From: Mycobacterium sp. IS-1742
Lineage (GTDB): Bacteria; Actinomycetota; Actinomycetes; Mycobacteriales; Mycobacteriaceae
Direction of reading: 5' to 3'
Length of the DNA: 64,000 nucleotides
Assembly (NCBI RefSeq): GCF_001500125.1
Contig: NZ_LQIV01000041.1
Span: 212,120-276,119, forward strand
Each line of letters opens with the position of its first letter. Position 1 is the first letter of the stretch. Positions 15,883 through 24,662 of the stretch are shown one piece after another. Position numbers and translations under genes: made by a program. Below the pieces are notes generated by a model that was not told where the DNA came from, did no database searches, and saw only the letters and a list, made by a program, of their open reading frames with translations.

Positions 15883-16656
15883 CTACAGGGGCGTCACGTA
15901 GTGGCCGCTGATGCCGCCGTCGACCAGGAAGCTCGACGCGGTGATGAAGGAGGCGTCGTCGCTGGCGAGGAACGCCACCGCGGCGGCCAGTTCCTCGGGT
16001 TCGGCGAACCGTCCGACCGGAACGTGCACCAGCCGCCGTGCCGCGCGTTCGGGGTCCTTGGCGAACAACTCCTGCAGCAGCGGGGTGTTCACCGGCCCGG
16101 GGCACAGCGCGTTGACCCGGATGCCCTGCCGGGCGTACTGCACGCCGAGTTCGCGCGACATCGCCAGCACCCCGCCCTTGGAGGCGGTGTAGGAGACCTG
16201 CGACGTCGCCGAGCCCATCACCGCGACGAACGACGCGGTGTTGACGATCGACCCCTTCTGCGCGGGCACCATGTGGCGCAGTGCGGCCTTGCAGCAGAAG
16301 AACACCGACTTGAGGTTGATGTCCTGCACCCGCTGCCACGCGTCGATGCCGGTGTTCTCGATCAGGTCGTCCTCGGGCGGGCTGATGCCCGCGTTGTTGA
16401 AGGCGATGTCCACCGAACCGTGGGTCTCGGCGGCGGTGTCGAAGAGGGCGTCGACGGCCACCTGGTCGGACACGTCCACCTGGACGAAGGTCCCGTTGAG
16501 ATCGTCGGCGACGGTCTTGCCCGTTGCGGGGTCGATGTCGCCGATGACGATGGTGGCACCCTCGGCCCGCATGCGTTTGGCGGTGGCGAGCCCGATGCCG
16601 CTGGCGCCACCGGTGATGACGGCGACCTTGCCGGCCAGTCGCTGGGTCAGGTCCAT
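15883..16656 (-). CDS. Short-chain dehydrogenase/reductase
   Basis: 257-aa classical SDR. Cofactor motif TGGASGIG near residue 16, NNAG in FNNAGIS, catalytic Ser in NTASF and the YTASKGG Tyr/Lys pair. NAD is likely from the Asp after beta-2 (GDIDPATG). It corresponds in position to Rv2857c. It stands in the operon with glutamine-synthetase-like, amidase and aldehyde dehydrogenase genes and directly abuts aldC, so it probably oxidises an alcohol or amino-alcohol intermediate of the same route. The substrate is not known. Confidence 0.88.
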   Translation of the reverse strand: MDLTQRLAGKVAVITGGASGIGLATAKRMRAEGATIVIGDIDPATGKTVADDLNGTFVQVDVSDQVAVDALFDTAAETHGSVDIAFNNAGISPPEDDLIENTGIDAWQRVQDINLKSVFFCCKAALRHMVPAQKGSIVNTASFVAVMGSATSQVSYTASKGGVLAMSRELGVQYARQGIRVNALCPGPVNTPLLQELFAKDPERAARRLVHVPVGRFAEPEELAAAVAFLASDDASFITASSFLVDGGISGHYVTPL

Positions 16657-18024
16657 CTAGCTTTCCTCCGATACGGCGTAGAAGACGTTCTTGGTCTCGG
16701 TGAACGACAGCGGGGCGTCGGGGCCGAGTTCGCGGCCCAGCCCCGATTGCTTGAAGCCGCCGAAGGGGGTGTTGTACCGGACCGAGGAATGCGAATTGAC
16801 CGACAGGTTCCCCGCTTCCAGTGCGCGCGACACCCGCACCGCCCGCGACAGGTTCTCGGTCCAGATGGAGCCCGACAACCCGTAGGGGGTGTCGTTGGCG
16901 AGTGCGATCGCGTCGGCCTCGTCGTCGAACGGCAGGACGGTCACCACCGGCCCGAAGATCTCCTCGGTGACGGTGCGGTCGGTGCGCTGCGGGGTGAGCA
17001 CCGTCGGCGCGAACCAGTATCCGCGGCCTTCGGGCGCCGCCCCGCGGAAGGCGACCGGCGCGTCGTCGGAGACGTAGGACGCCACCGATTCCCAGTGCTT
17101 CTTGCTCACCAGGGGGCCCATCTCGGTGTCCCGCGACGCCGGATCGCCGACCCGCACACCCTTGACCGCGGGTTCGAGCAGTTCCATGAACCGGTCGTAG
17201 ACGTTGCGCTGCACCAGGATCCGGCTGCGCGCGCAGCAATCCTGACCGGCGTTGTCGAAGACTCCGTACGGCGCGGTGGCGGCAGCCTTCTCCAGATCGC
17301 AGTCGTCGAAGACGATGTTGGCGCTCTTCCCGCCCAACTCGAGCGTGACGCGCTTGACCTGGGCGGCCGCCCCGGCCATCACCCGGGTGCCCACCTCGGT
17401 GGAGCCGGTGAACACGATCTTGCGGACGTCGGGATGGGTGACGAACCGCTCGCCGACCACCGAACCGCGGCCGGGCAGAACCTGGAACAGGTCGGCGGGC
17501 AGCCCCGCCTCGACCGCGAGTTGCCCCAGCCGGATCGATGTCAGCGGCGTCCACTCGGCGGGTTTGAGCACCACGGCGTTGCCCGCGGCGAGCGCCGGCG
17601 CGAAACCCCACGCCGCGATGGTCATCGGGAAGTTCCACGGGGTGATCACGCCGACCACGCCGAGCGGCTCGTTGAACGTGACGTCGAGACCACCGGCGAC
17701 CGGGATCTGCTTGCCCGACAAGCGTTCCGGGCTCGCCGAGTAGAACTGCAGGACGTCGCGGACGTGCCCGGCCTCCCATTCGGCGCTGCCGACGGGATGG
17801 CCGGAGTTCGCCACCTCGAGCGCGGCCAGCTCGTCGATGTGCGCGTCGACCACCGAGGCGAACGCGCGCAGCGCGGCCGCGCGTTCGGCCGGCGCGAGCC
17901 GCGCCCACCCCCGCTGCGCCGACTTCGCCCGCGCCACCGCATCGTCGACGCCGTCGACGTCGAGCAGGTCGACGGTCCGCAGCACCTCCTCGGTCGCCGG
18001 GTTGATCACCTCACTGGAGGTCAC
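16657..18024 (-). CDS. aldC: NAD(P)-dependent aldehyde dehydrogenase
   Basis: 455-aa ALDH superfamily enzyme. PWNFP, FTGSTEVG, catalytic Glu229 in LELGGKS, nucleophile Cys263 in GQDCC and EIFGPVV are all present. The GTG start at 18024 overlaps the amidase stop by 4 nt; the open frame continues upstream only as read-through of the amidase. With the gamma-glutamyl ligase and amidase in the same operon it fits oxidation of an aminoaldehyde or gamma-glutamyl-aminoaldehyde to the acid. It is the counterpart of Rv2858c. The exact aldehyde is inferred, not shown. Confidence 0.9.
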   Translation of the reverse strand: MTSSEVINPATEEVLRTVDLLDVDGVDDAVARAKSAQRGWARLAPAERAAALRAFASVVDAHIDELAALEVANSGHPVGSAEWEAGHVRDVLQFYSASPERLSGKQIPVAGGLDVTFNEPLGVVGVITPWNFPMTIAAWGFAPALAAGNAVVLKPAEWTPLTSIRLGQLAVEAGLPADLFQVLPGRGSVVGERFVTHPDVRKIVFTGSTEVGTRVMAGAAAQVKRVTLELGGKSANIVFDDCDLEKAAATAPYGVFDNAGQDCCARSRILVQRNVYDRFMELLEPAVKGVRVGDPASRDTEMGPLVSKKHWESVASYVSDDAPVAFRGAAPEGRGYWFAPTVLTPQRTDRTVTEEIFGPVVTVLPFDDEADAIALANDTPYGLSGSIWTENLSRAVRVSRALEAGNLSVNSHSSVRYNTPFGGFKQSGLGRELGPDAPLSFTETKNVFYAVSEES

Positions 18025-18779
18025 GTTCTCACCCTTTCCATCGCATAGTGGCTTGCCGCCTCCACCACGGCGGCGAACAGCCGCAGATCGTCGAGCCGCT
18101 CCTCGGGATGCCACTGCACCGCCACCACCCACCGGTCGGGATGGCGGTTGCGGTCGAGTTCGACCGCTTCGATCACCCCGTCGTCGTCCCGGGCGCTGAC
18201 GATCAGGCCGTCGCCGACCCGGTCGATCGCCTGGTGGTGATAGCACTGCGCATCCGAGGTCTTCCCGATGAGATCCGCCAGCCGGGTGCCGGGTTCGGTC
18301 CACACCGCCGAAGTGCCGAACACCGCGTTGCCCTTCTGGTGGTGCGTGTGACCGATCACGTCGGGCAGGTGCTGGAACAGCGTCCCGCCCAGCGCGACGT
18401 TGAGCACTTGCGCGCCACGGCAGATCCCCAGCACCGGCAGACCACGCCGCAGCGCCTCGTCGAGCAGCGCGAACTCCCACGCGTCGCGGACCCGGTCGGG
18501 TTCGTCGGTGGTGGGATGGGGCTGGTGGCCGTAGCGGGCGGGGTCGACGTCCTTGCCGCCGGTGAGGATCAGCCCGTCGAGTCCGTCGAGAACGCGGGCC
18601 GCCGCGCCTGAGTCGGCCGGCTGCGGGGGCAGCAGCACCGCGACGCCCCCGGCGAGGTTCACGCCCTGGAAGTAGATCGCGGGCAGGAAACTCGCGTGCA
18701 CGTCCCAGACACCGGTCTGCGCCTGCTGTAGATAGGTGGTCATCCCCAGCACCGGGCTGCGGAAATCAGAGCCGCTCAA
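18021..18779 (-). CDS. Class-I amidotransferase/gamma-glutamyl amide hydrolase (PuuD-like, peptidase C26)
   Basis: 252-aa glutaminase-fold hydrolase. Nucleophile Cys120 in LGICRGAQ and the His224/Glu226 pair in QWHPEE complete the triad, and DGLILTGGKDVDP is typical of the PuuD group. PuuD cleaves gamma-glutamyl-GABA to glutamate and GABA. Next to GlnA4, which could make gamma-glutamyl amines, it would release the carboxylated product after oxidation. It overlaps glnA4 by 14 nt and aldC by 4 nt, indicating tight coupling. Counterpart of Rv2859c. Confidence 0.87.
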   Translation of the reverse strand: MSGSDFRSPVLGMTTYLQQAQTGVWDVHASFLPAIYFQGVNLAGGVAVLLPPQPADSGAAARVLDGLDGLILTGGKDVDPARYGHQPHPTTDEPDRVRDAWEFALLDEALRRGLPVLGICRGAQVLNVALGGTLFQHLPDVIGHTHHQKGNAVFGTSAVWTEPGTRLADLIGKTSDAQCYHHQAIDRVGDGLIVSARDDDGVIEAVELDRNRHPDRWVVAVQWHPEERLDDLRLFAAVVEAASHYAMERVRT

Positions 18780-20133
18780 AACCGCGCACCCTCTCCCAGT
18801 CGGTCACCGCGGCGTTGAAGGCGTTCATCTCCACGCGCGCGTAGTTCAGGTAGTGGTCGACGACGTCGTCCCCGAACGCCGCGCGGGCGATCTCGGAGCG
18901 GTCGAACAGGTCGGCGGCCTCTGCCAGCGTCGTGGGCAGGCGTTCGGCGCCGCTGGTATAGGCGTTGCCCGCCACCGGATCCGACAGTTCGAGCTCGTTC
19001 TCGATGCCGTAGAGGCCGCCGGCGATGAGGGCCGACACCGCCAGATACTGGTTGACGTCACCGCCGGGTGCGCGGTTCTCCATCCGCATGCCCGCGCCGT
19101 GCCCGACGACGCGCAGCGCGCAGGTGCGGTTGTCGAAGCCCCAGGCGATCGCCGTGGGCGCGAAGCTCCCTTCGGCGAACCGCTTGTAGGAGTTGATGTT
19201 CGGCGCATAGCACAGTGAGAATTCGCGCATCGTCGCGAGCTGGCCGGCGAGGAAGCTGCGGAACAGTGGCGACATACCGTCCTCGGCGTCGTCGTCGGCG
19301 AAGACGGTGCTCCCGTCGCTGCCCCGCAGGGAGATGTGAATGTGGCAGCTGTTGCCCTCGCGCTCATCAAATTTCGCCATGAACGTCAGGCTCTTGCCGT
19401 GCTGGTCGGCGATCTCCTTGGCGCCGTTCTTGTAGATCGTGTGGTTGTCGCACGTCACGCGCGCATGGTCGTAGCGGAAACCGATCTCCTGCTGACCGAG
19501 GTTGCACTCGCCCTTGACGCCTTCGCAGTACATCCCGGCGCCCTCCATGCCGAGCCGGATGTCGCGCAGCAGCGGCTCCATCCGGGTGGAGGCCAGCATC
19601 GCGTAGTCGATGTTGTAGTCCGTGGCCGCCTTGAGGCCCCGGTATCCCGCCGCCCACGCCGCGCGGAAGGAATCGTCGAACACCATGAACTCGAGTTCGG
19701 TACTGGCGTAGGGCACCAGGTCCCGCTGTGCGAGCCGGTCGATCTGGCGGTTGAGGATGCTGCGCGGCGCCTGCGTCACCGGGCGCCCGTCCGTCCAGGA
19801 CAGGTCGGCCATCACCAGCGCGGTGCCCGGCAGCCACGGGATCAGGCGCAGCGTGTCGAAGTCCGGCGTCATCACCATGTCGCCGTAGCCGGTCTCCCAA
19901 CTGGAGATCGCGTACCCGCCGACGGTGTTGTTGTCGACGTCGACGGCCAGCAGGTAGTTGCAGCACTCCGCGCCGTGCGCGGCGACGTCGTCGACGAACA
20001 ACCGCGCCGAGATCCGTTTGCCGGTGAGCCGGCCCTGCATATCGGTGAAGGCGACGATGACGGTGTCGAGCTCCCGCTCGGACACCATGCGTTCGAGGTC
20101 GGCCTGCGCCAACATGCCGGTCTGGGTCCCCAT
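18766..20133 (-). CDS. glnA4: Glutamine synthetase-like gamma-glutamyl-amine ligase GlnA4
   Basis: 455-aa type-I glutamine synthetase family member. Beta-grasp N-domain (about 20-110), then the catalytic domain with ELEFMVFDD, CHIHISLRG and NRTCALRVVGHGAGMRMENRAPGGDVNQYLA. The adenylylation site and 468-aa length of housekeeping GlnA1 are missing. Streptomyces relatives ligate glutamate to polyamines or ethanolamine. The operon with a PuuD-like amidase and ALDH fits amine catabolism rather than ammonium assimilation. ATG at 20133 follows AAAGG. First gene of its unit. Confidence 0.88.
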   Translation of the reverse strand: MGTQTGMLAQADLERMVSERELDTVIVAFTDMQGRLTGKRISARLFVDDVAAHGAECCNYLLAVDVDNNTVGGYAISSWETGYGDMVMTPDFDTLRLIPWLPGTALVMADLSWTDGRPVTQAPRSILNRQIDRLAQRDLVPYASTELEFMVFDDSFRAAWAAGYRGLKAATDYNIDYAMLASTRMEPLLRDIRLGMEGAGMYCEGVKGECNLGQQEIGFRYDHARVTCDNHTIYKNGAKEIADQHGKSLTFMAKFDEREGNSCHIHISLRGSDGSTVFADDDAEDGMSPLFRSFLAGQLATMREFSLCYAPNINSYKRFAEGSFAPTAIAWGFDNRTCALRVVGHGAGMRMENRAPGGDVNQYLAVSALIAGGLYGIENELELSDPVAGNAYTSGAERLPTTLAEAADLFDRSEIARAAFGDDVVDHYLNYARVEMNAFNAAVTDWERVRGFERL

Positions 20134-20233
20134 GTGCGCACCTTTCCCATGGGCTCCGCTCGCGACGCGGAGCCGACCTTCGGCCAGCGATGTGCCGGAT
20201 GTTCCCCATGAGGTCTACACGATCGCCACTCGT

Positions 20234-20255
20234 AAAGGTAGGACATCAGACCTTT
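20234..20255. promoter_or_regulatory. AAAGGT-N10-ACCTTT inverted repeat, possible GntR operator
   Basis: Exact 6-bp arms 10 nt apart, about 100 bp upstream of the glnA4 start. FCD-type GntR regulators often bind GGT...ACC symmetric sites, and the only local regulator of this type is the last gene of the glnA4 unit. Spacing is wider than in the best-studied FCD sites, so the assignment is tentative. Confidence 0.35.
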
Positions 20256-20439
20256 GGAATCCTATGCGCCGTTCCGCGGCGCGCGCTGCCCGCCCCCGTC
20301 CCGTCGCGCGACCGGGTGTGAGTTGGGCCTCTATCACCGCATACCGGGACGCGATGGGGGTATGTACGCAGCCGTGAAGACGATGGTCACGGCACGGACG
20401 CGGTTTCGCTTCCGTCGAACACTGCAAGTCCGGTCGCGG

Positions 20440-20445
20440 TAGGGT
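20440..20445 (+). promoter_or_regulatory. -10 element TAGGGT giving a leaderless transcript
   Basis: TAGGGT fits the mycobacterial TANNNT -10 and ends 7 nt before the ATG at 20453, the spacing seen for leaderless genes. No ribosome-binding site precedes the ATG, which agrees. Confidence 0.45.
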
Positions 20446-20452
20446 CTAAGCG

Positions 20453-22258
20453 ATGTGTGGAGCCACCGGCGAGGTACGCCTCGACGGCAGAAACCCAGAC
20501 CTAGCCGCCGTCTCGGCGATGGCCGAGACGCTGACACCTCGCGGCCCGGACGGTGCCGGCGCCTGGTCGCAGGGCCGGGTCGCGCTGGGGCACCGCCGCC
20601 TCAAGATCATCGACCTGTCCGAGGCGGGCGCCCAACCGATGGTCGACTCCGACCTCGGCCTGGCCATCGCCTGGAACGGCTGCATCTACAACTACCAGCA
20701 GCTCCGCGACGAACTCCGGGGCCACGGATACCGGTTCTTCTCGACCAGTGACACCGAGGTCCTGCTCAAGGCGTACCACCACTGGGGCGACCGGTTCGTC
20801 GACCGTCTCTTCGGGATGTTCGCGTTCGCGATCGTCGAACGGGACAGCGGGCGGGTGTTGCTGGGCCGCGACCGGCTGGGCATCAAACCGCTCTACATCT
20901 CCGAGGACGCGCACCGGATCCGCTTCGCCTCGTCACTGCCCGCCCTGGTCGCCGGCGGCGGGGTGGACACCCGTATCGACCCGGTCGCGCTGCATCACTA
21001 CCTGTCGTTCCACTCCGTGGTGCCGCCACCGCTGACGATCCTGCGCGGCGTCAAGAAGGTGCCGCCGGCGTCGCTGGTCGCCATCGAACCCGACGGCACC
21101 CGTACCACCACGACCTACTGGACCCCGTCGTTCACCCGCCACGACGACCGCGCCGACTGGTCCGAGAAGGACTGGGAGGACGCGGTGCTGGCCGCGCTGC
21201 GGCGTGCCGTCGAACGCCGGCTGGTCGCCGACGTGCCGGTGGGCTGCCTGCTCTCCGGCGGCGTTGACTCCAGCTTGATCGTCGGCCTGCTCGCAGAGGC
21301 GGGTCAGACCGGCCTGCAGACGTTCTCGATCGGCTTCGAGTCGGTCAACGGCGTGGCCGGTGACGAGTTCAAGTACTCCGACATCGTCGCGCAGCGCTTC
21401 GGCACCGACCACCACCAGATCCGCATCGACACCGCGCGCATGCTGCCCGCGCTCGACGGTGCGATCGGGGCGATGAGCGAACCGATGGTCAGCCACGACT
21501 GTGTGGCCTTCTACCTGCTCAGCCAGGAGGTGGCCAAGTACGTCAAGGTGGTGCAGTCGGGCCAGGGCGCCGACGAGGTGTTCGCCGGTTACCACTGGTA
21601 TCCGCCGATGGCCGAACCGGGCGCCGCCTCGGTGGACGGTTCGGTGGCCAGTTACCGGGCGGCGTTCTTCGACCGCGACCCGGACGCCCTCGACAAGCTC
21701 GTCACCCCGCCGTACTTCGCCGACGGCGATCCCAGCGGCCGGTTCGTCACCGAGCACTTCGCGCGCGAGGGCGCCACGACCGGCGTGGACCGGGCGCTGC
21801 GCCTCGACAGCATGGTGATGCTGGTCGACGACCCGGTGAAACGCGTCGACAACATGACGATGGCCTGGGGTCTGGAGGGCCGCGTGCCGTTCCTCGACCA
21901 CGAGCTGGTCGAGCTGGCCGCCACCTGTCCCCCGGAGTACAAGACCGCCCAGGGCGGTAAGGGGGTGCTCAAGGAGGCGGCGCGCCGGGTGATCCCCGCC
22001 GACGTCATCGACCGGCCCAAGGGGTACTTCCCGGTCCCGGCGCTCACCCACCTCGAGGGTCCCTACCTCGATCTGGTCCGCGACGCCCTGTCCGCGCCCG
22101 CCGCCAAGGAACGCGACCTGTTCCGGCCCGAGGCGGTCGACCGGCTGCTGGCCGACCCGAACGGCCGGCTCACCCCGCTGCGCGGCAACGAGTTGTGGCA
22201 GATCGCGCTGCTGGAGTTGTGGTTGCAGCGGCACGGGATCACGGGGCCGGCCGCATGA
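20453..22258 (+). CDS. Asparagine-synthase-like amidotransferase for N-acetylglutaminylglutamine amide
   Basis: 601-aa glutamine-dependent amidotransferase. Cys2 directly after the start Met (MCGATG) is the N-terminal glutaminase nucleophile, so the start is certain. RGPDG and the glutaminase core follow, then the synthetase domain with the PPi loop SGGVDS (268-273). The paired downstream acetyltransferase/ATP-grasp gene is diagnostic: this pair makes the osmolyte N-acetylglutaminylglutamine amide, here amidating the dipeptide C-terminus. A housekeeping AsnB is the alternative, but the overlap with the next gene argues against it. Confidence 0.87.
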   Translation: MCGATGEVRLDGRNPDLAAVSAMAETLTPRGPDGAGAWSQGRVALGHRRLKIIDLSEAGAQPMVDSDLGLAIAWNGCIYNYQQLRDELRGHGYRFFSTSDTEVLLKAYHHWGDRFVDRLFGMFAFAIVERDSGRVLLGRDRLGIKPLYISEDAHRIRFASSLPALVAGGGVDTRIDPVALHHYLSFHSVVPPPLTILRGVKKVPPASLVAIEPDGTRTTTTYWTPSFTRHDDRADWSEKDWEDAVLAALRRAVERRLVADVPVGCLLSGGVDSSLIVGLLAEAGQTGLQTFSIGFESVNGVAGDEFKYSDIVAQRFGTDHHQIRIDTARMLPALDGAIGAMSEPMVSHDCVAFYLLSQEVAKYVKVVQSGQGADEVFAGYHWYPPMAEPGAASVDGSVASYRAAFFDRDPDALDKLVTPPYFADGDPSGRFVTEHFAREGATTGVDRALRLDSMVMLVDDPVKRVDNMTMAWGLEGRVPFLDHELVELAATCPPEYKTAQGGKGVLKEAARRVIPADVIDRPKGYFPVPALTHLEGPYLDLVRDALSAPAAKERDLFRPEAVDRLLADPNGRLTPLRGNELWQIALLELWLQRHGITGPAA

Positions 22259-24039
22259 CCGACCTCGGGTCCCACCTCGACCCCGACGCCGAGCACACCG
22301 AGGCGATCACCCTCGGGCTGCACGACGCGTCCCCGCAGCATCTGGTGGACGCGATGACCGACGACGTCGTGCTCGAACTCGGGTGGGGCCGGCTGATCTT
22401 CGGGCAGACCTTCGCCGACCCGGAGAAGCTGGCCAAGGTGCTGCAGCACGAGGGTCCGGGCCGGCGCGACATCTGCATCTACGCCCGCGAATCGCACGTG
22501 CTGGTGGCGCGCTCGCCCTCGGAACTGTTCATCGACCCGAGCCACACCTACCGGTTGCGCTTCACCGAGGGCGAGGAGACACCGGCCCCCACCCCGACGG
22601 GTTTCACGGTGCGGCCGTTGCGGAAGCCCTCCGACGCCGACGCGATGAACCGCGTGTACGTGCAGTGCGGGATGGTCCCCGCCCCGACCGACATCATCTG
22701 GGAGAACAACAGCGACGTCGAGGCGGTCGTCTACCTGGTCGCGGTGCGCGACGACGACGGTAGCGTCGTCGGCACGGTGACCGGCGTGGACCACAAACAG
22801 TTGTTCAACGACCCCGAAGACGGATCGAGCCTGTGGACGCTCGCGGTCGACCCGACGTCCAGCCTGCCGGGGGTGGGCGCCGCGCTCACCCGCGCGCTGG
22901 CCGGGTTGTTCCGCGAGCGCGGGCGCGCGTACATGGACCTGTCGGTGGCCCACGACAACTCCGCGGCGATCGCGCTGTACGAGAAGCTGGGCTTCCACCG
23001 CGTCCCGGTGCTGGCGGTCAAGCGCAAGAACGCGATCAACGAACCGCTGTTCACGCACTCCCCCGAGACCGTCGACGATCTCAACCCGTATGCGCGCATC
23101 ATCGCCGACGAGGCGATCCGCCGCGGGATCTGGGTGGAGGTCCTCGACGCCGGCGCCGGAGAGATGCGGCTGAGTCACGGCGGGCGCAGCGTCATCACCC
23201 GGGAATCGTTGTCGGAGTTCACCTCCGCGGTCGCGATGGCGCGTTGCGACGACAAACGCCAGACCCGGCGCATCGTCTCGGAGGCCGGGATCACGGTGCC
23301 GAAGGGGCGGCTCGCGACATTCGACCAGCAGGACCACGACTTCCTCACCGAGGTCGGCGACGTCGTGGTCAAACCCACGCGCGGAGAGCAGGGCAAGGGG
23401 ATCACGGTCGGCGTCGAGAGCCGGGAGGAACTCGACGCGGCACTGGCCCGCGCCCGTGAACAGCACCCGGAAGTACTGATCGAACAACGCGCGCCGGGCG
23501 ACGATCTGCGCCTGGTGGTCATCGACGGCAAGGTGGTCGCGGCGGCGTTGCGGATGCCCGCGGAGATCGTCGGCACCGGCAAGCACACGATCCGAGAGCT
23601 CATCGAGACCCAGAGTCGGCGGCGGGCGGCCGCGACCGGCGGTGAATCGCGGATCCCCATGGACAAAGTCACCGAGGGCACGGTGCGGGAGGCGGGCTGG
23701 TCGTTGGACGACGTGCTGCCCGAAGGGGAACGGCTCCGGGTCCGCCGGACGGCCAACCTCCACCAGGGCGGCACCATCCACGACGTCACCGCGGACGTGA
23801 ACCCGGAGCTGTGCCGGGTGGCGGTGGCCGCCGCGCAGGCCATCGGCATCCCCGTCACCGGGATCGACCTGTTGGTGCCCGACGTCACCGGTGTCGACTA
23901 CGTGTTCGTCGAAGCCAACGAACGCCCAGGGCTGGCGAACCACGAACCACAGCCCACCGCAGCGGCTTTCGTGGATTTTCTGTTCCCCATGCAACCAGGT
24001 CTGCCGCAGGCGTGGACCCCGGAGGAAACGCCCTCCTAG
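22255..24039 (+). CDS. N-acetylglutaminylglutamine synthetase (GNAT plus ATP-grasp fusion)
   Basis: 594-aa bifunctional protein. The region of about 115-260 is a GNAT acetyltransferase (LWTLAVDPTSSLPGVGAAL; DNSAAIALYEKLGF). About 335-590 is an ATP-grasp ligase (VVVKPTRGEQGKGITVG, EQRAPGDDLRLVVIDGKVVAA, VEANERPGLANHE). This fusion acetylates glutamine and joins it to a second glutamine in the NAGGN osmoprotectant route. ATG at 22255 overlaps the amidotransferase stop (ATGA). The third, peptidase-like gene found beside this pair in some proteobacteria is absent here. It ends flush against a convergent gene. Confidence 0.88.
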   Translation: MTDLGSHLDPDAEHTEAITLGLHDASPQHLVDAMTDDVVLELGWGRLIFGQTFADPEKLAKVLQHEGPGRRDICIYARESHVLVARSPSELFIDPSHTYRLRFTEGEETPAPTPTGFTVRPLRKPSDADAMNRVYVQCGMVPAPTDIIWENNSDVEAVVYLVAVRDDDGSVVGTVTGVDHKQLFNDPEDGSSLWTLAVDPTSSLPGVGAALTRALAGLFRERGRAYMDLSVAHDNSAAIALYEKLGFHRVPVLAVKRKNAINEPLFTHSPETVDDLNPYARIIADEAIRRGIWVEVLDAGAGEMRLSHGGRSVITRESLSEFTSAVAMARCDDKRQTRRIVSEAGITVPKGRLATFDQQDHDFLTEVGDVVVKPTRGEQGKGITVGVESREELDAALARAREQHPEVLIEQRAPGDDLRLVVIDGKVVAAALRMPAEIVGTGKHTIRELIETQSRRRAAATGGESRIPMDKVTEGTVREAGWSLDDVLPEGERLRVRRTANLHQGGTIHDVTADVNPELCRVAVAAAQAIGIPVTGIDLLVPDVTGVDYVFVEANERPGLANHEPQPTAAAFVDFLFPMQPGLPQAWTPEETPS

Positions 24040-24603
24040 TCACCAGGTGCTGGTGCGCAGCACAATCTCGGCGGCCAGCTGCGCCGTCGAGTCCGCCGCG
24101 TTGCGCCGGCCCAGCAGGTCGACCATCCGGTAGTCGCCGTAGACGAAACGCTGGCTGGCCTTGGCCACCGACCGCGAGGCCGGTGTGCTCACCAGTGCCG
24201 TGGTGTTCATCTCCACCGGCGGGCAGTGTTCGTCGCGCACCACGCCGGCCGGATCAGGGACGCGCGGATGGCCACGGTCGATCACCACCAGCCCGATGAA
24301 GCGGTCCAGGCGGGTGGCGGCCAGCTCCCATGCGAGTTCGCCGCCGTGCCGGTCGCCCACCAGCAGCGCCCACCGGACGTCGATGGCGTCGAGGATGCCG
24401 ACGACGGCCTTGGCGGTGAGCCGGGGATCGGCGCCGATCACCACGGTGCGCAACGACGCGGTGTGCAGGCGCTGGCAGATCCCGTCGTAGGCCGCCGGCG
24501 AGTGCTGGGCCGCACCGAGCAGCACCACCGCCGAACCCTTCTCCGGGCCTGCCACGTCCACCGGCACGGGGAAGCCGTCGACGGTGACCATGGAGGAGAG
24601 CAC
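24040..24603 (-). CDS. Alpha/beta-hydrolase-fold protein with degenerate nucleophile elbow
   Basis: 187-aa protein resembling an alpha/beta hydrolase: VVLLGAAQHSPAAYD after strand 3 and an elbow region LLVGDRHGGELAWELA. In the G-x-Nu-x-G pattern this reads G-D-R-H-G, so the nucleophile position is Arg, not Ser/Asp/Cys. The fold core is shortened and the C-terminal His loop is not obvious. It may be non-catalytic or use other chemistry. GTG start at 24603; an ATG at 24591 is possible. Convergent with the NAGGN synthetase with no gap. Function unknown. Confidence 0.65.
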   Translation of the reverse strand: MLSSMVTVDGFPVPVDVAGPEKGSAVVLLGAAQHSPAAYDGICQRLHTASLRTVVIGADPRLTAKAVVGILDAIDVRWALLVGDRHGGELAWELAATRLDRFIGLVVIDRGHPRVPDPAGVVRDEHCPPVEMNTTALVSTPASRSVAKASQRFVYGDYRMVDLLGRRNAADSTAQLAAEIVLRTSTW

Positions 24604-24662
24604 TCGGCCACGCTACCGGCTCCGCCGACCCGGCGGGTGTGATTCTCCGTGTTGCGCCGGTC

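Larger units (their letters stand above)
20134..20452. other. 319-bp divergent intergenic region, glnA4 / amidotransferase
   Basis: No gene is seen here. It must hold the promoters of both divergent operons. Visible elements are the glnA4 ribosome-binding site next to 20133, an AAAGGT-N10-ACCTTT inverted repeat at 20234-20255, a short GC hairpin (GCGCCG-TTCCG-CGGCGC, 20266-20282) and a -10-like TAGGGT just before the 20453 start. Confidence 0.6.

Noticed and set aside
15143..17908. Very long minus-strand and plus-strand frames over the GntR-SDR-ALDH genes
   Set aside because: They are out-of-frame shadows of three recognised genes and show no conserved motif.
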